Source of the DNA: Psychrosphaera sp. B3R10
GTDB lineage: Bacteria > Pseudomonadota > Gammaproteobacteria > Enterobacterales > Alteromonadaceae
Assembly (NCBI RefSeq): GCF_018861025.1
Contig: NZ_JAHKQH010000036.1
Location: 24,858-88,857 of the forward strand
Direction of reading: 5' to 3'
DNA: 64,000 nucleotides
The notes under the pieces are model-generated. The model saw only the letters and a list, made by a program, of their open reading frames with translations, ran no database searches and was not told where the DNA came from. Position numbers and translations under genes: made by a program. This document shows positions 36,693-47,785 of the stretch, piece after piece. Every line of letters begins with the position of its first letter. Position 1 is the first letter of the stretch.

Positions 36693-36768
36693 TGGTGCCT
36701 CGACCCGGAATCGAACCAGGGACACGGGGATTTTCAATCCCCTGCTCTACCGACTGAGCTATCGAGGC
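36693..36768 (-). tRNA. tRNA-Phe: tRNA-Phe (GAA)
   Basis: 76 bases fold as a cloverleaf: acceptor GCCTCGA / TCGAGGC, D-loop AGCTCAGTCGGTAGAGC, anticodon stem GGGGA with loop TTGAAAA (anticodon GAA), T-loop GGTTCGATTCC and an encoded CCA. It is the last gene of a three-tRNA operon. Confidence 0.97.
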
Positions 36769-36794
36769 ACTTAGGAGGTGCAATTTTAGAGAAA

Positions 36795-36870
<76 letters not shown>

Positions 36871-36936
36871 ACACTGGATACTCAAAGAGTACTCTCTAAA
36901 AGAGACTGTATGAATGACCATCTTTTTGGTGAAAGA

Positions 36937-37012
36937 TGGTGCCTCGACCCGGAATCGAACCAGGGACACGGGGATTTTCAATCCCCTGCTCTACCGACTG
37001 AGCTATCGAGGC
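36937..37012 (-). tRNA. tRNA-Phe: tRNA-Phe (GAA)
   Basis: Identical by eye to the copy at 36693-36768, with anticodon GAA and encoded CCA. It is the first gene of the operon; an upstream promoter is visible at 37063-37091. Confidence 0.97.
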
Positions 37013-37029
37013 ACATACTGTGCTTTTTT

Positions 37030-37057
37030 CCCGTAACAAGGCTGTCCTTGTTGCGGG
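37030..37057 (-). other. Leader hairpin in the tRNA operon
   Basis: A 12-bp inverted repeat CCCGTAACAAGG / CCTTGTTGCGGG (one mismatch or wobble) with a four-base loop lies between the predicted start of transcription and the first tRNA-Phe. It would form a strong 5' leader stem in the precursor, perhaps a processing signal. Confidence 0.7.
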
Positions 37058-37062
37058 CGTGT

Positions 37063-37091
37063 ATTAAACGGATTTTGGCTTTTTAAGTCAA
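37063..37091 (-). promoter_or_regulatory. Sigma-70 promoter of the tRNA operon
   Basis: The minus strand reads TTGACT, a 17-base spacer, then TTTAAT, followed by a GC-rich discriminator (CGCCCGC). That pattern is typical of stable-RNA promoters under stringent control. Confidence 0.75.
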
Positions 37092-37146
37092 CTATTTTTT
37101 GCAATAGTTTTACCAAATGTGTAGTTTTTAGCCTATTCGAGCAGTT

Positions 37147-38301
37147 TTAAGCCCAAACATACGGTTTTGAGTAATAATATCCTTGTACAACTTCAATTCC
37201 CGCTTCTTTAACAAAAGCTAATTCTTGTTTGGTTTCGACGCCCTCAGCAATAACTGTCATACCTAAAGCGTGAGCCATTTCAACAACGCTCTTTATAATA
37301 GCTTGGTTTTCGGTATTTATGTGGCAATCAGCAATATATTGTCTATCGACTTTTAACTCTTGAAATGGAAATTCGGTCAGTTGCTTCATCGTTGAATAAC
37401 CCGTACCGTAGTCATCGATAGAAACAGAGCACCCTAGTAAACGTAATCGCGTGGTGATTTCCTGTGCAATCAGCAAATTATCGACAATGCACGATTCCGT
37501 TAATTCTATGGTCAACCTATTAGGTTCTAGGCCATATTTTTTTAGTAACCCGTCTATCTCGTTGACAAACTCGTGAGACGTTAAATCTTTCATCGACAAA
37601 TTAATTGAAAAATTAACGTCTTTATAATCCGCCATTTTCTCAAATGAGCAATCAAAAAGAACTTTGTTAAATTCGGTGATCCTACCGTTATTCTCAAACA
37701 AATGAATAAACTGATTTGGGTAAATAATAGTGCCGTCAAAGGATTTTAAGCGAGACAATATTTCGTACCCGACTATATGCTCATTGCCCATTTCGACCTT
37801 GGGTTGAATAACCGGATAAAAAGTTTCTTTTGATATTTCAAATGTCTCGGCATCAAAAACGGCTTCGGCTAATGGATTGCCAACCGCCTTATTAGACATG
37901 ATCCTCGCGGTAGCCTTATCGACAAGACCAACCAATTGTGTCGTGGAGAATGGCTTGGTGAGTTGACCCAGTATCGCGAGATCATGCTGTTTTGCTATAG
38001 ATTCAGCCATTTGCAGAACTTTTGACTCAAATCCCGAAATCACAATCACTTGACCTTGGTACCGCATGTCACCCAAAAATTTTAAAAATGCGATTCCATC
38101 AATTTTTGGCATCTGTAAATCAACCAAAACGATGTCATTTATACTAGAACCCCGGCAAAGATAATCTAGTCCTTGTTGCGGACAAGCGTACTGTCCAATT
38201 GACTCAATTCCAATTTCACCGAACTTGTCTTCGATAAATTGTAAAAAGAATGGGTCGTCGTCAACTGCGGTAATATTATTTAATAATTCTAAATTTTCCA
38301 T
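37147..38301 (-). CDS. Response regulator with EAL c-di-GMP phosphodiesterase domain
   Basis: This is a protein of about 384 aa. The receiver domain has DDD near the N-terminus, phospho-acceptor Asp in IVLVDLQMP and Lys in LTKPFS. The EAL domain keeps its catalytic set: YEILSRL, NLSMKDL, IELTES, SIDDYGTG, LKVDRQYI, IAEGVE and QGYYYSKP, so it is probably an active phosphodiesterase. ATG 38301 has AGGA upstream; an in-frame upstream start at 38322 lacks one. It diverges from a hybrid kinase gene across 121 bases, a likely signalling partner. Confidence 0.9.
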   Translation of the reverse strand: MENLELLNNITAVDDDPFFLQFIEDKFGEIGIESIGQYACPQQGLDYLCRGSSINDIVLVDLQMPKIDGIAFLKFLGDMRYQGQVIVISGFESKVLQMAESIAKQHDLAILGQLTKPFSTTQLVGLVDKATARIMSNKAVGNPLAEAVFDAETFEISKETFYPVIQPKVEMGNEHIVGYEILSRLKSFDGTIIYPNQFIHLFENNGRITEFNKVLFDCSFEKMADYKDVNFSINLSMKDLTSHEFVNEIDGLLKKYGLEPNRLTIELTESCIVDNLLIAQEITTRLRLLGCSVSIDDYGTGYSTMKQLTEFPFQELKVDRQYIADCHINTENQAIIKSVVEMAHALGMTVIAEGVETKQELAFVKEAGIEVVQGYYYSKPYVWA

Positions 38302-38422
38302 ACATCCTGTACCAAACCACACATACTAGTTTAAGTTTTAGATTGAATTGTCGAAATAAGCAAACGATACTGTATTACATCAACGTCAAATAATCTTAAA
38401 AATAATAGACTAAAGCGAATTT

Positions 38423-41242
38423 ATGGATATCGAAGCTAAGAAAGTGCCATTTTTAAAGCCCGCGCAGCTTTTTACAATTTGGATTACGATTTTTGTATGT
38501 TTTGTCGTACTTGCCGCATTAGGAGGACTCAAAACCCTTCAACAATGGCACGAGCCTCAAAACTATAAATCGGAGTTACAGAGTCATCTTGCATCCGCAG
38601 TTAAAGGCTTGCCTCTTGACTATCTAAGCTCAAATAAAGCTGCAGCGGCTCAAAACTACATTAATGCGGTACACGGTGGGGCTAAAAATAAAGCTTTTTT
38701 CTTATATAGAATGTCCGCCGGCAAGCTCGTTTTACATGCTAAAACTGGTGCATTTGATGGTTATATGCCAACACCAATATTGGCAAATCACGAAACCGAT
38801 TTAAACAACTGGGTTGAGATAAGACGCATTATTAAAGTCGATAATCAAGACGCGGGACTTATAATCGCAGCAATGCAAAAGAAGAAAGCCGATGTGCGGT
38901 CTTGGTTTATTGTTTTGTTGGTCGCTCTAATCGCGTCCATAATATTGACCCGAATAATTGCCTCAATGCTAAACCTTTCGGTTTCTAAATATGCGGTTCC
39001 TCTATTAAAAGACACCAATTTAATTGTAAATAAAAACAGCTTTGAAAAACGTTTAGCCGTCAAAAAATTTGGTGCCTTCTCTGAACTCGCAGGCTCTTTA
39101 AACAAGTTGTTTAAATATGTCGCCCGCACCGAGCAAGCTAATAAAGAATTGGAAAAATCGAATCAGCAACTCGCCCAAGATATGGAAAGTAAAATTGCTG
39201 AACGAACCCATGCATTAAGAATTGCGATGGAAGAAGCTGAAGCCGCGAATGAATCTAAATCGACGTTTTTAGCAACCATGAGCCATGAAATTCGAACCCC
39301 GATGAACGGCATTATTGGTTCCATCGACTTGTTACGAAATAGCACTTTGGATCAAAATCAGTATCGATTATCAGATACGATCCGAGAGTCTGCCTTTTCA
39401 TTGCTGAGAATAATTGACGACATCCTCGACTTTTCAAAAATCGAAGCTGGAAAACTCGAAGTAGAAAACATTCCAATGTCGATTAATAGTATTGTAGAAG
39501 CGGTTGGCAGAACATTGATGTCCGTTGCTGAGCAGAAAAATGTAGAGTTACGACTCTTTGTTGACCCTAGAATCAATGAAGGCCTAATGGGCGACCCAAT
39601 ACGCATACGTCAGATCTTGTTTAACTTAGCTGGCAACGCAATCAAGTTTACTCAAACGACCCGCGAGCACACCGGCATTGTGCAAATTAGAGCGGAAATT
39701 TTAGAGTCTAATTTAGAGTTCACCAACGTCAAATTAAGAGTAATAGATAATGGCCGCGGTATGTCCGAGCGCCAGGTTCATTATGTATTTCAACCATTTA
39801 ATCAAGCTGAAGGAGCTGTAACACGTCAATTTGGTGGCACCGGACTTGGCTTGACAATTTGTCAGCGCTTGGCTGACTTAATGTATGGACAAATTCACGT
39901 TAAATCTGAAATTGACGTTGGCTCAGAGTTTACGGTTAGTTTGCCACTACGCACTAACCCAAGTTCTACAACCGAAATTGAACTCGACTTTTCCAAAGTT
40001 GATTTAGTGTGTTATTCACCTGATGGATTCCATACGGCGGCAATTGACGAATACAGCAAATATTTTGGCAGTAAAAACACCTTAGTTAATAGCGTCGAAA
40101 GCCTTATCCATGTTGCAAATCATTATCGCTATGACTTAGACAAACAGCCTATCTGGATCATCGACGCAACAGAATTTCATGATGAAGCATTAAAAACTAT
40201 TGACCAGCTAATGACATTTGAAAAGTGTCAGCAGGTTCGATTCTTAATGCTAACTAACTCCATTAACTTCCAGGAAAAAACAAGAGATCGAGTGTGGGTA
40301 TTACATGCCGTGCCACTTTGCCGAGCCGCCCTATTAGAGGCTATTGGTGAAGTCATGGAAAACAAAAAGATCAAAAACATTGGCATGCCAAAAAATAGAA
40401 ACACCCCTCGTGTCGCTAAATATGTGATGTCGATAGAAGAAGCTCGTAAAAATAGGAAATTGGTGTTACTTGCCGAAGACAATGCGATGAACCAACAGGT
40501 CATCACCGAACAGTTAAATATGCTCGGTTATGCCGTAGAAGTAGCAAATGACGGTGAAGAAGCGATTAATCTGTGGCGAAGAAATCATTATCCACTGGTG
40601 TTGACCGACTTACACATGCCAATTAAGAGCGGGTACGACGTTATTAAAACTATTCGTAAAGAAGGCATTGATCAACCTAAAGAAAATGGCATAACCCGAG
40701 TTGTTGCTATTACGGCTAACGCCCTAAAAGGCGAAGAGCAAAAATGTATCAACCTAGGTATGGATGGTTACTTAACTAAACCGCTTGAGCTAGCAGATTT
40801 AGAAGTAGTGATGAAAAAATGGCTAGACCTTCACCCCGAAGCTCCCATTGAAATACAAACATCGGTCGCCCGTTCTGCGGAGCATCACCCAAAAGAGGTT
40901 GTGCCAATTCAACAAGCTGTTTTGATCAGTTATTTAGGTAATGATATTGAGCGCCACAAAAAGTATTTAAACATGTTCCAAGTAAGAGGCAATGAGCTTA
41001 TCGACCAAATAAGTGAATTTGTAAAACAACAAGAACGTGAAAATGTTAAAAACTTTGCTCACCAATTTAAATCGATGGCAAAAAGTGTCGGTGCGATGAC
41101 ATTGCATGAGTCGACACTAAAATTAGAAAGTATTGCCCAATCAGCTGACATGGCGGAAATTGAAGAATTGTTTACGCTTATTTTACAGCAGTTTAATGAC
41201 GTTATCGTATTTGTAAGAGATAACTACAATATAGCAATTTAA
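38423..41242 (+). CDS. Hybrid sensor histidine kinase with receiver and HPt domains
   Basis: This 939-aa protein has two membrane helices (about 12-33 and 158-178) around a sensor region of about 125 residues. Then come a coiled linker, HisKA with [15 protein letters not shown], and an ATPase domain with NGRGMSERQ and FGGTGLGL. A degenerate receiver-like region (about 520-650) has no clear acceptor Asp. An intact receiver follows ([26 protein letters not shown]), and the C-terminus is an HPt domain with [12 protein letters not shown]. The layout resembles BarA/ArcB-type phosphorelays. The divergent EAL response regulator may accept the phosphate (inference). Confidence 0.9.
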   Translation: MDIEAKKVPFLKPAQLFTIWITIFVCFVVLAALGGLKTLQQWHEPQNYKSELQSHLASAVKGLPLDYLSSNKAAAAQNYINAVHGGAKNKAFFLYRMSAGKLVLHAKTGAFDGYMPTPILANHETDLNNWVEIRRIIKVDNQDAGLIIAAMQKKKADVRSWFIVLLVALIASIILTRIIASMLNLSVSKYAVPLLKDTNLIVNKNSFEKRLAVKKFGAFSELAGSLNKLFKYVARTEQANKELEKSNQQLAQDMESKIAERTHALRIAMEEAEAANESKSTFLATMSHEIRTPMNGIIGSIDLLRNSTLDQNQYRLSDTIRESAFSLLRIIDDILDFSKIEAGKLEVENIPMSINSIVEAVGRTLMSVAEQKNVELRLFVDPRINEGLMGDPIRIRQILFNLAGNAIKFTQTTREHTGIVQIRAEILESNLEFTNVKLRVIDNGRGMSERQVHYVFQPFNQAEGAVTRQFGGTGLGLTICQRLADLMYGQIHVKSEIDVGSEFTVSLPLRTNPSSTTEIELDFSKVDLVCYSPDGFHTAAIDEYSKYFGSKNTLVNSVESLIHVANHYRYDLDKQPIWIIDATEFHDEALKTIDQLMTFEKCQQVRFLMLTNSINFQEKTRDRVWVLHAVPLCRAALLEAIGEVMENKKIKNIGMPKNRNTPRVAKYVMSIEEARKNRKLVLLAEDNAMNQQVITEQLNMLGYAVEVANDGEEAINLWRRNHYPLVLTDLHMPIKSGYDVIKTIRKEGIDQPKENGITRVVAITANALKGEEQKCINLGMDGYLTKPLELADLEVVMKKWLDLHPEAPIEIQTSVARSAEHHPKEVVPIQQAVLISYLGNDIERHKKYLNMFQVRGNELIDQISEFVKQQERENVKNFAHQFKSMAKSVGAMTLHESTLKLESIAQSADMAEIEELFTLILQQFNDVIVFVRDNYNIAI

Positions 41243-41270
41243 CTTTAAACCGCGATAAATAGGTCTCAAC

Positions 41271-41306
41271 AAAAAAGGGCGATGTTATTTACATTGCCCT
41301 TTTGTT
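41271..41306 (+). terminator. Intrinsic terminator after hybrid kinase gene
   Basis: A stem formed by AAAAGGGCGATGT and ACATTGCCCTTTT, with a short loop, sits 29 bases after the stop and is followed by T-rich sequence. It also lies beyond the end of the convergent yggX-like gene and may act both ways. Confidence 0.8.
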
Positions 41307-41331
41307 TATGATGTTAGCAACCTGATGACCA

Positions 41332-41601
41332 TTAGCTTTTAGGGACGTAACCTTCAACAGTCACATCTTTACCTTCAAACAAAAATCCAATCATTGAAGT
41401 TTCTAAAAACTCTCTATGTTCTGGGTTAATCATCGATAACTTATGTTCGTTAATTAACATTACTTGTTTCTTCTGCCACTCGGCCCAAGCTTCTTTGGAT
41501 ATGTTATTAAAAATTCGCGTACCGACTTCACCCGGGTACAATTGGAAGTCTAATCCTGGTGCATCTTTTTTTAGATATTCACAAAATACTGTTCTGGCCA
41601 T
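41332..41601 (-). CDS. yggX: YggX-type Fe(2+)-trafficking protein
   Basis: This 89-aa protein begins [19 protein letters not shown] and continues [21 protein letters not shown], an almost canonical YggX sequence. YggX protects Fe-S proteins and oxidatively damaged iron pools. ATG 41601 is chosen because the family starts MARTV. It lies downstream of mutY as in enterobacteria, although separated from it by 320 bases. Confidence 0.94.
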   Translation of the reverse strand: MARTVFCEYLKKDAPGLDFQLYPGEVGTRIFNNISKEAWAEWQKKQVMLINEHKLSMINPEHREFLETSMIGFLFEGKDVTVEGYVPKS

Positions 41602-41921
41602 GTAAATTCTCACTCATGGTTAAAATAAAAGAGTTTATTTCGGTATTGTAACTGAGCCTATATTGTAATACCAATTCCCATATTGAATAGTTCACTAATC
41701 GCGAAAGAATAGCTTTCCAAAGTAGACTTTAACTACTGAGCCTTTGAAACGAGAAACAATTCCTTTTCACAGTCATTACCAAATAACCTTCACTTTTATA
41801 CTCGCTCTTTGGAAGCCTATTCCTGCTTTAAAATTCGGTTCTGAATAAAAAGCTGGAGCAAAGTGCCTCAACTGTCAAAACCGCAAATCAAGTGAACCTC
41901 TGATTAGAAAATTAATAAACA
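41602..41921. other. Intergenic region between mutY and yggX
   Basis: These 320 bases contain no gene. An imperfect inverted pair, GAATAGCTTTCCAAAG near 41706 and CTTTGGAAGCCTATTCC near 41809, is about 100 bases apart. The pair could form a long hairpin or be the trace of a small repeat element. Confidence 0.45.
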
Positions 41922-43010
41922 TTAGTTATTTTGAGTCGCTAGTAACAGCAACTTTTGGGCTACCGCTGACAATCCAACCTTCTGATTAACTTGGTCTGTA
42001 TCATCCAAAGAAAACCAAATATCCGCAGACTCAGCAACAATCGAAGGTTTACTCGACAATGAAATAAGAACGGGTTGCACATCCAAATGGTAATGACTAA
42101 ATGTATGGCGAAATAGGTTCTGCTCTTCGGCTAACAAATCGTATTTAGCGGGGTTTATTTGCCAGTCTTGTAGTTGCGCTTCTATTTCCGCTAGGGAATC
42201 AAATTCGGGAAAACTATATAAGCCCCCCCAAATCCCTGACATTGGTCGTTGATATAAATATACAGATTGTTCATGTTTTAAAATGAGCAGGTGAGCAAAT
42301 TTTATGGGTTTGTCTTTTTTAGGCTTTTTACCCGGGCACTCGCTGACAATATTCTGGTTGAACGCTTCGCAATGTTTACTCACTGGACATTCACTGCATT
42401 TAGGTTTACTTCGAACACATAACGTTGCCCCTAAATCCATCATCACTTGATTATAATTCGCGATGCGTTGTTTTGGCGAAAACTGCTCAGCCACTAGCCA
42501 TAGCTGATCTTCAACGGATTTAGTCCCAGGCCACTGCGTAACGCCCATAAAACGAGATAAGACGCGCTTGACGTTGCCATCTAATATCGCGTGATGTTGG
42601 TTAAGAGACAGAGATAAAATTGCCCCGGCGGTAGACTTACCAATGCCAGGCAAAGCGAGTACTTGGTCAAACTGAGTAGGAAACTGACCGTTATATTGCT
42701 CCGTAATGATCTGAGCTGACTTATGTAAATTACGTGCTCTGGCGTAATAACCGAGTCCAGTCCAAAGATGCAAAACCTCATCTTGTGGCGCGGCGGCTAA
42801 ATCAGCCACCGTTGGAAACTGCGCAATAAATCGCTCAAAATATGGGATTACCGTAGTGACTTGGGTTTGTTGCAACATAACTTCTGACAACCAAACTTTG
42901 TACGGCGTAACGTCTTGCTGCCAAGGTAAGTGTTTTCGGCCATGTTGGTCAAACCATGACAATGCTCGCTTTGCAAACCAAGCGGCGTGTTGCTTATTTG
43001 TTTCGTTCAT
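41922..43010 (-). CDS. mutY: A/G-specific adenine DNA glycosylase MutY
   Basis: This 362-aa protein has the catalytic Glu in [18 protein letters not shown], the helix-hairpin-helix [14 protein letters not shown], catalytic Asp in [14 protein letters not shown] and the [4Fe-4S] motif C-x6-C-x2-C-x5-C ([17 protein letters not shown]). The NUDIX-like C-terminal domain that recognises 8-oxoG is present ([17 protein letters not shown]). It removes adenine mispaired with 8-oxoguanine. It diverges from trmB, conserved synteny with E. coli. Confidence 0.96.
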   Translation of the reverse strand: MNETNKQHAAWFAKRALSWFDQHGRKHLPWQQDVTPYKVWLSEVMLQQTQVTTVIPYFERFIAQFPTVADLAAAPQDEVLHLWTGLGYYARARNLHKSAQIITEQYNGQFPTQFDQVLALPGIGKSTAGAILSLSLNQHHAILDGNVKRVLSRFMGVTQWPGTKSVEDQLWLVAEQFSPKQRIANYNQVMMDLGATLCVRSKPKCSECPVSKHCEAFNQNIVSECPGKKPKKDKPIKFAHLLILKHEQSVYLYQRPMSGIWGGLYSFPEFDSLAEIEAQLQDWQINPAKYDLLAEEQNLFRHTFSHYHLDVQPVLISLSSKPSIVAESADIWFSLDDTDQVNQKVGLSAVAQKLLLLATQNN

Positions 43011-43183
43011 AATTCAATTTTAAAAGAATATTTTGCCAATGGTATCAAATTGCGCCAATAGGAAGTCGACTTTTTAGGTTCTTTAGCTACGTAACCTGAC
43101 AAACCAGTAAAAAACCTTGAGAGAAAATCGCTGCTATACGATAATAACGGCCTTTCCGACGGCAAAAAACGAGATTAGTCCAA

Positions 43184-43933
43184 ATGACCGAGCAAGATCA
43201 CAAAACCATTGAGCAAGCAAAAGCCGAAGGTAAATACATACGTACCATTAAAAGCTTTGTGAAGCGAGAAGGTCGTTTAACTAAGGGGCAACAAGCTGCA
43301 CTAGATCAACACTGGTCTACAATGGGTTTGGAGCACGCACAAGGTTTAGTCAACTTTGAGCAGGTATTTGGCAACAACAACCCTGTTGTATTAGAAATTG
43401 GTTTTGGCATGGGTGCTTCACTCGTTGAAATGGCTAAAAACGCTCCGGATAAAAACTTTGTTGGTATTGAGGTTCATTTACCTGGTGTCGGTGCGTGTTT
43501 GTCATCAGCAAACGAAGCAGGTGTCGATAACTTAAAAGTATACGAACACGACGCGGTGGAAATTTTACGCGACTGCATTGCTGATCAGTCTATCGATACA
43601 ATTCAGCTGTTTTTTCCAGATCCGTGGCACAAAACTCGCCATCATAAACGCCGAATTGTGCAATCAGCATTTGTGCAATCTTTACGTTCTAAGCTTAAAA
43701 TAGGTGGTGTTTTCCATATGGCAACTGATTGGGAAAACTACGCAGAACATATGATTGAGGTGATGGACCAAGAAGAAGGGTTTATCAATATTGCCAGCGA
43801 TATCAACTCTGATGAAAATGCCCATAGCATTTTTGTTGAACGCCCGGAACATAGACCCCTTACCAAATTTGAACAACGTGGCCACCGTTTAGGGCATGGC
43901 GTTTGGGATATTATGTATAAGCGTGTGAGCTAA
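43184..43933 (+). CDS. trmB: tRNA (guanine-N7)-methyltransferase TrmB
   Basis: This 249-aa protein has the SAM site [33 protein letters not shown] and the TrmB hallmark [19 protein letters not shown]. It methylates G46 of tRNA at N7. It is the first of two methyltransferase genes on the plus strand; rsmC starts two bases after its stop. Confidence 0.96.
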   Translation: MTEQDHKTIEQAKAEGKYIRTIKSFVKREGRLTKGQQAALDQHWSTMGLEHAQGLVNFEQVFGNNNPVVLEIGFGMGASLVEMAKNAPDKNFVGIEVHLPGVGACLSSANEAGVDNLKVYEHDAVEILRDCIADQSIDTIQLFFPDPWHKTRHHKRRIVQSAFVQSLRSKLKIGGVFHMATDWENYAEHMIEVMDQEEGFINIASDINSDENAHSIFVERPEHRPLTKFEQRGHRLGHGVWDIMYKRVS

Positions 43934-43934
43934 C

Positions 43935-44999
43935 ATGTCAAATTTGTCACCTGAGAACCAAGTTTTAGAACGCAATATTGATCAGTTTCCTGCGGGTGAC
44001 ATTTTACTGCTCGATGTGATGCCCGACGATGCACCATTAAACTTTGCGTCTGTCCGTCAAGACATCACATGGCACGGTTTTACACCATTTTTCGATACCC
44101 ACCAGTTTTTTCAAACCAAAAAATTCCACAACTTTGATGTTTCCTTTTCTGCTTGGTTCGATACCGAGCAGCGATTCGACGCCATTGTTATTTATTACCC
44201 TAAAGCTAAACATCGTTTTGACTACTACCTTTCAATGGCGAGTAAATTGCTCAATGATAACGGTTTAATTTACGTCGTTGGCGAGAAAAAAGGCGGCATT
44301 AAAAGCTGTGATAAAGGGCTAAAACCATTTGTCATTAAAGCCAATAAAATTGACTCTGCTCGTCACTGTATGTTGTATATCGGAGCATCCAATGGCGTCG
44401 TTTGTCCAAAAACTATAGAACAATGGTATTCATCTACAACCCTTGATATCGAGGTTACAGGTGAAACTATTTCACTTACTTTATTCTCCCTTCCGGGCAC
44501 TTTTAGCGCTAATCGACTAGATGATGGCACTGAACTGCTACTCAAAACAATCACTTCTGTAACTGGCAAGGGTTTAGATTTTGGCTGTGGATGCGGCGTG
44601 ATTAGTGCAGCTGTAGGCAAACGATTTGATACGCCAATGACGGCAGTAGACGTAGACGCACTCGCCATCGCAAGTAGCAACAAAACCTTTGAATACAATA
44701 ACATAAAAGCAAAGGCATTAGCCTCAAATGGACTTTCACAGCTTATCGCGAAAGCCGATAAGTTTGACTTTATAGTGACCAATCCTCCCTTTCATACGGG
44801 TATAGACACCGACTACAATATTACCGAGCAATTCATTCAGCATAGTAAAAAAGTTTTACAACCTAAGTACGATTTTTGGATGGTCGCCAATGCCTTTTTA
44901 CCTTACCCAGATGTTTTTAAGCATTACTTAAAACCTGTTGATGTAAAAAGTAATAATAAGCGCTTTAATATTTATCACGCAGGCACTAGTATTAATTAG
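43935..44999 (+). CDS. rsmC: 16S rRNA m2G1207 methyltransferase RsmC
   Basis: This 354-aa protein has the tandem architecture of RsmC: an N-terminal degenerate methyltransferase-like domain and a C-terminal catalytic one with LDFGCGCGVISAAVGK, MTAVDVDALAIASS and the N6/N2-methylase motif FIVTNPPFHTG. It methylates N2 of G1207 in 16S rRNA. It probably shares a transcript with trmB. Confidence 0.93.
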   Translation: MSNLSPENQVLERNIDQFPAGDILLLDVMPDDAPLNFASVRQDITWHGFTPFFDTHQFFQTKKFHNFDVSFSAWFDTEQRFDAIVIYYPKAKHRFDYYLSMASKLLNDNGLIYVVGEKKGGIKSCDKGLKPFVIKANKIDSARHCMLYIGASNGVVCPKTIEQWYSSTTLDIEVTGETISLTLFSLPGTFSANRLDDGTELLLKTITSVTGKGLDFGCGCGVISAAVGKRFDTPMTAVDVDALAIASSNKTFEYNNIKAKALASNGLSQLIAKADKFDFIVTNPPFHTGIDTDYNITEQFIQHSKKVLQPKYDFWMVANAFLPYPDVFKHYLKPVDVKSNNKRFNIYHAGTSIN

Positions 45000-45117
45000 A
45001 GTAATTATACCACTCACGTCGTGGTTGATTACGTTTACGCAGGTTCATTCCTGAACTCATTGATCGGCAGAAAGTAGTCGCACGATTAATATAACTTAAG
45101 CATTTTACGGAGAGATT

Positions 45118-46344
45118 ATGCCAGGTGTTATATCTATGATTTTAGCTGGTGGTGAAGGTACTCGGCTATATCCGCTGACTAGAAGTCGCAGCAAACCCGC
45201 AGTACCTTTTGCCGGACAATACCGGCTAATAGACTTTGCGCTTAACAATTTCGTAAACTCTGATTTTCTTAAAATATTTATTCTTACCCAATTTAAATCC
45301 CAATCACTGAACATACATTTACGCCAAGCCTGGCACGTATCTGGGATTACAGACCGCTTTATTGACCCTATTCCTGCGCAGATGCGTATGGGTAAACGTT
45401 GGTATGAAGGCACAGCCGATGCGATTTATCAAAATTTACGACTTGTGCAAGAACATAATCCAGACCATGTTTGTGTCTTCGGCAGCGACCATATCTATAA
45501 AATGGACATCCGGCAAATGGTTGATCTGCATAAAAAACGCGGCGCTAAATGCACCGTTGCTGGTATAAAAGTCCCCATCGCTGAAGCCTCAGAATTTGGC
45601 GTAATAGAAATTGATGAAGACTGGAACATGGTCAGCTTTGAAGAAAAACCAGAGTCACCAAAGTGCATCCCAGGCCAACCCGATTTCGCATTAGTCAGTA
45701 TGGGTAATTATGTTTTTGCTGCGAAAGCCCTTTATTCAGAATTAGAACGCGATGCGGCAAAACAAAAAAGCCACCACGATTTCGGAAAAGATATAATCCC
45801 GCACCTTTGTGATGAAGGTGAAGTTTTTGTTTATGACTTTAGCCGTAACGTCATCCCTAACGACGTTGGTAATCAAATGTATTGGCGCGATGTTGGTACG
45901 ATTGACAGTTATTGGCAAACCAATATGGAATTATTGGCAAAAGAACCAGAATTCGATTTATTTAACAACCAATGGCCTTTTAGAACGTACCACCCATCAC
46001 TTCCACCGGCACTGATTCGAGCATGTCGAAATGGCAAAGAAAGTGTCATTCGAAATTGTGCTATTTCAGCGGGCACAGAAGTATACGGTGCAACTATAGA
46101 TCACTCCGTATTGGGTTATGACTGTAAAGTACGCTCAGGTGCTGAAATTTACGAATCGGTTTTAATGGGCGACAACAACATAGGTAAAAACGTTGTTTTG
46201 AATAAATGTGTTATAGACAAACATGTTCGTGTCGCGGATGGTGTTACTATAGGGGCAGATCCTGAGCTAGACCGCCAACGCGGCTTCACAATTTCGGCCA
46301 ACGGTGTCACCGTTGTGCCACAAAATACAGATGTATTAGAGTAA
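45118..46344 (+). CDS. glgC: Glucose-1-phosphate adenylyltransferase GlgC
   Basis: This 408-aa protein carries [49 protein letters not shown] and [10 protein letters not shown], all standard for ADP-glucose pyrophosphorylase, with a left-handed beta-helix C-terminus. It makes ADP-glucose for glycogen synthesis. GGAGAG precedes the ATG and glgA follows after seven bases. Confidence 0.95.
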   Translation: MPGVISMILAGGEGTRLYPLTRSRSKPAVPFAGQYRLIDFALNNFVNSDFLKIFILTQFKSQSLNIHLRQAWHVSGITDRFIDPIPAQMRMGKRWYEGTADAIYQNLRLVQEHNPDHVCVFGSDHIYKMDIRQMVDLHKKRGAKCTVAGIKVPIAEASEFGVIEIDEDWNMVSFEEKPESPKCIPGQPDFALVSMGNYVFAAKALYSELERDAAKQKSHHDFGKDIIPHLCDEGEVFVYDFSRNVIPNDVGNQMYWRDVGTIDSYWQTNMELLAKEPEFDLFNNQWPFRTYHPSLPPALIRACRNGKESVIRNCAISAGTEVYGATIDHSVLGYDCKVRSGAEIYESVLMGDNNIGKNVVLNKCVIDKHVRVADGVTIGADPELDRQRGFTISANGVTVVPQNTDVLE

Positions 46345-46351
46345 TCATTTT

Positions 46352-47785
46352 ATGAATATATTATTTACGGTCTCTGAAATAGAAGGCCTAGTAAAAACGG
46401 GGGGATTAGCCGATGTGGCTAAGTACCTTCCTATAGTGTTAAATCACTCTGGTCATGATACTCGGGTGATTTTGCCTTATTATCGTGATATCGCTAAAGC
46501 TCATCCAGTTGCCGAACGCACGTTCTCGTTTTCCATTCGTGTCCACATTGAATATCAAGTCAAAGTTCACCAAATTACTCACGACAATTTAGTTGTTTAT
46601 TGTGTTGATATCCCCGAGCTATTTGATAGAAACGGGATTTACAGTGACAGTTATCATGCCTATGAAGATAACGGCGAACGTTTTTCTGTATTCTCAATGG
46701 CTGCGCTGGATTTTATACAATATTTCAGCGACCAAATACAATTTAAGCCTGACGTAATTCAATGTAATGATTGGCATACGGCCCTACTTCCAGCCTTATT
46801 TAAACATGATAAATATTGGCAAGGGCAAAACACTAAAACGATGTTAACCATCCATAACGGAGCGTTCCAAGGCATTAGCGGAAAACATCTAGTTCCGTCA
46901 TTGCTGCATCGCTTAGGTGCAGACAACACTCATTATGAAGCTGATGTCATTAACTTTTTAAAACTTGGTATTATTAACGCAGATTCGATTGTTGCGGTGA
47001 GCCCTAACTATGCAGAAGAGCTGAAATCAGAGCTAGGTTCTCATCATTTATACGATATTTTCAACCAACATAAAGATAAAGTTTTTGGCGTGTTAAATGG
47101 TTGTGACTACAAAGATTGGGATCCGCTTAATGACCCATATATTGAACAACAATACGATGCGACTTCGTTAGACACTAAAGTCGCCAATAAGTTAGCATTA
47201 CAAAAACAAAATGGTCTTGAACAAAACGCTAATATTCCAATGATTGCTATGGTCAGCCGCCTTACCGATCAAAAAGGCTTAAATTATTTATTGCCGGCAA
47301 TTCGAGAACTAGTACAGCACAAAATTCAAATTTGTATTGCTGGTACAGGCGATCCTCTATACGTCGATCAACTTGAATACCTAGCCGGTAAACATAGCGC
47401 TAACGTGCATTTTTATCATGGTTTTTCAGAAGACATTGCCCATAAATATATGGCTGCTACAGATTTTTTCCTAGTGCCATCGTTATTTGAGCCTTGCGGC
47501 CTAACGCAAATGTACGCATTAGCCTATGGTACGCTTCCAATTGTAAGAGAAGTTGGCGGCCTTAAAGATACTGTTACCGATATCACGAACGAAGACGCTA
47601 CCGGTGTTGTTTTTAAACAGCCAACTTGTGAGCAATTAGTTTCTGCTATACGTCGCGCCCTATTGTTTTATCATGAAGACACAGCTAAATTTAGAGTAGT
47701 GCAAACAAGAGCTATGAATACTAAGTTTTCATGGCAAGAAAGTGCGGAACAATATGTTGAAATATATAAACAAATGTTCAATTAA
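46352..47785 (+). CDS. glgA: Glycogen synthase GlgA
   Basis: This 477-aa GT5 enzyme begins MNILFTVSEIEGLVKTGGLA with the ADP-glucose KTGGL loop and has VIQCNDWHTALLPAL, TIHNGAFQG, AMVSRLTDQKGLNYLLPAI and PSLFEPCGLTQMYALAYGT. It extends alpha-1,4-glucan from ADP-glucose. It is cotranscribed with glgC; no glgB or glgP is present in the window. Confidence 0.95.
   Translation: MNILFTVSEIEGLVKTGGLADVAKYLPIVLNHSGHDTRVILPYYRDIAKAHPVAERTFSFSIRVHIEYQVKVHQITHDNLVVYCVDIPELFDRNGIYSDSYHAYEDNGERFSVFSMAALDFIQYFSDQIQFKPDVIQCNDWHTALLPALFKHDKYWQGQNTKTMLTIHNGAFQGISGKHLVPSLLHRLGADNTHYEADVINFLKLGIINADSIVAVSPNYAEELKSELGSHHLYDIFNQHKDKVFGVLNGCDYKDWDPLNDPYIEQQYDATSLDTKVANKLALQKQNGLEQNANIPMIAMVSRLTDQKGLNYLLPAIRELVQHKIQICIAGTGDPLYVDQLEYLAGKHSANVHFYHGFSEDIAHKYMAATDFFLVPSLFEPCGLTQMYALAYGTLPIVREVGGLKDTVTDITNEDATGVVFKQPTCEQLVSAIRRALLFYHEDTAKFRVVQTRAMNTKFSWQESAEQYVEIYKQMFN

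Noticed and set aside
36319..36768. Active prophage or integrative island at tRNA-Phe
   Set aside because: No integrase, phage or plasmid gene lies within the 328-base segment; at most it is a scar.
36577..36783. Open frame of 68 codons on the minus strand over tRNA-Phe
   Set aside because: It runs through an intact tRNA gene and has no ribosome site or domain.
41706..41825. MITE in the mutY-yggX gap
   Set aside because: Only one imperfect inverted pair is seen, without target duplication or a second copy in the window.
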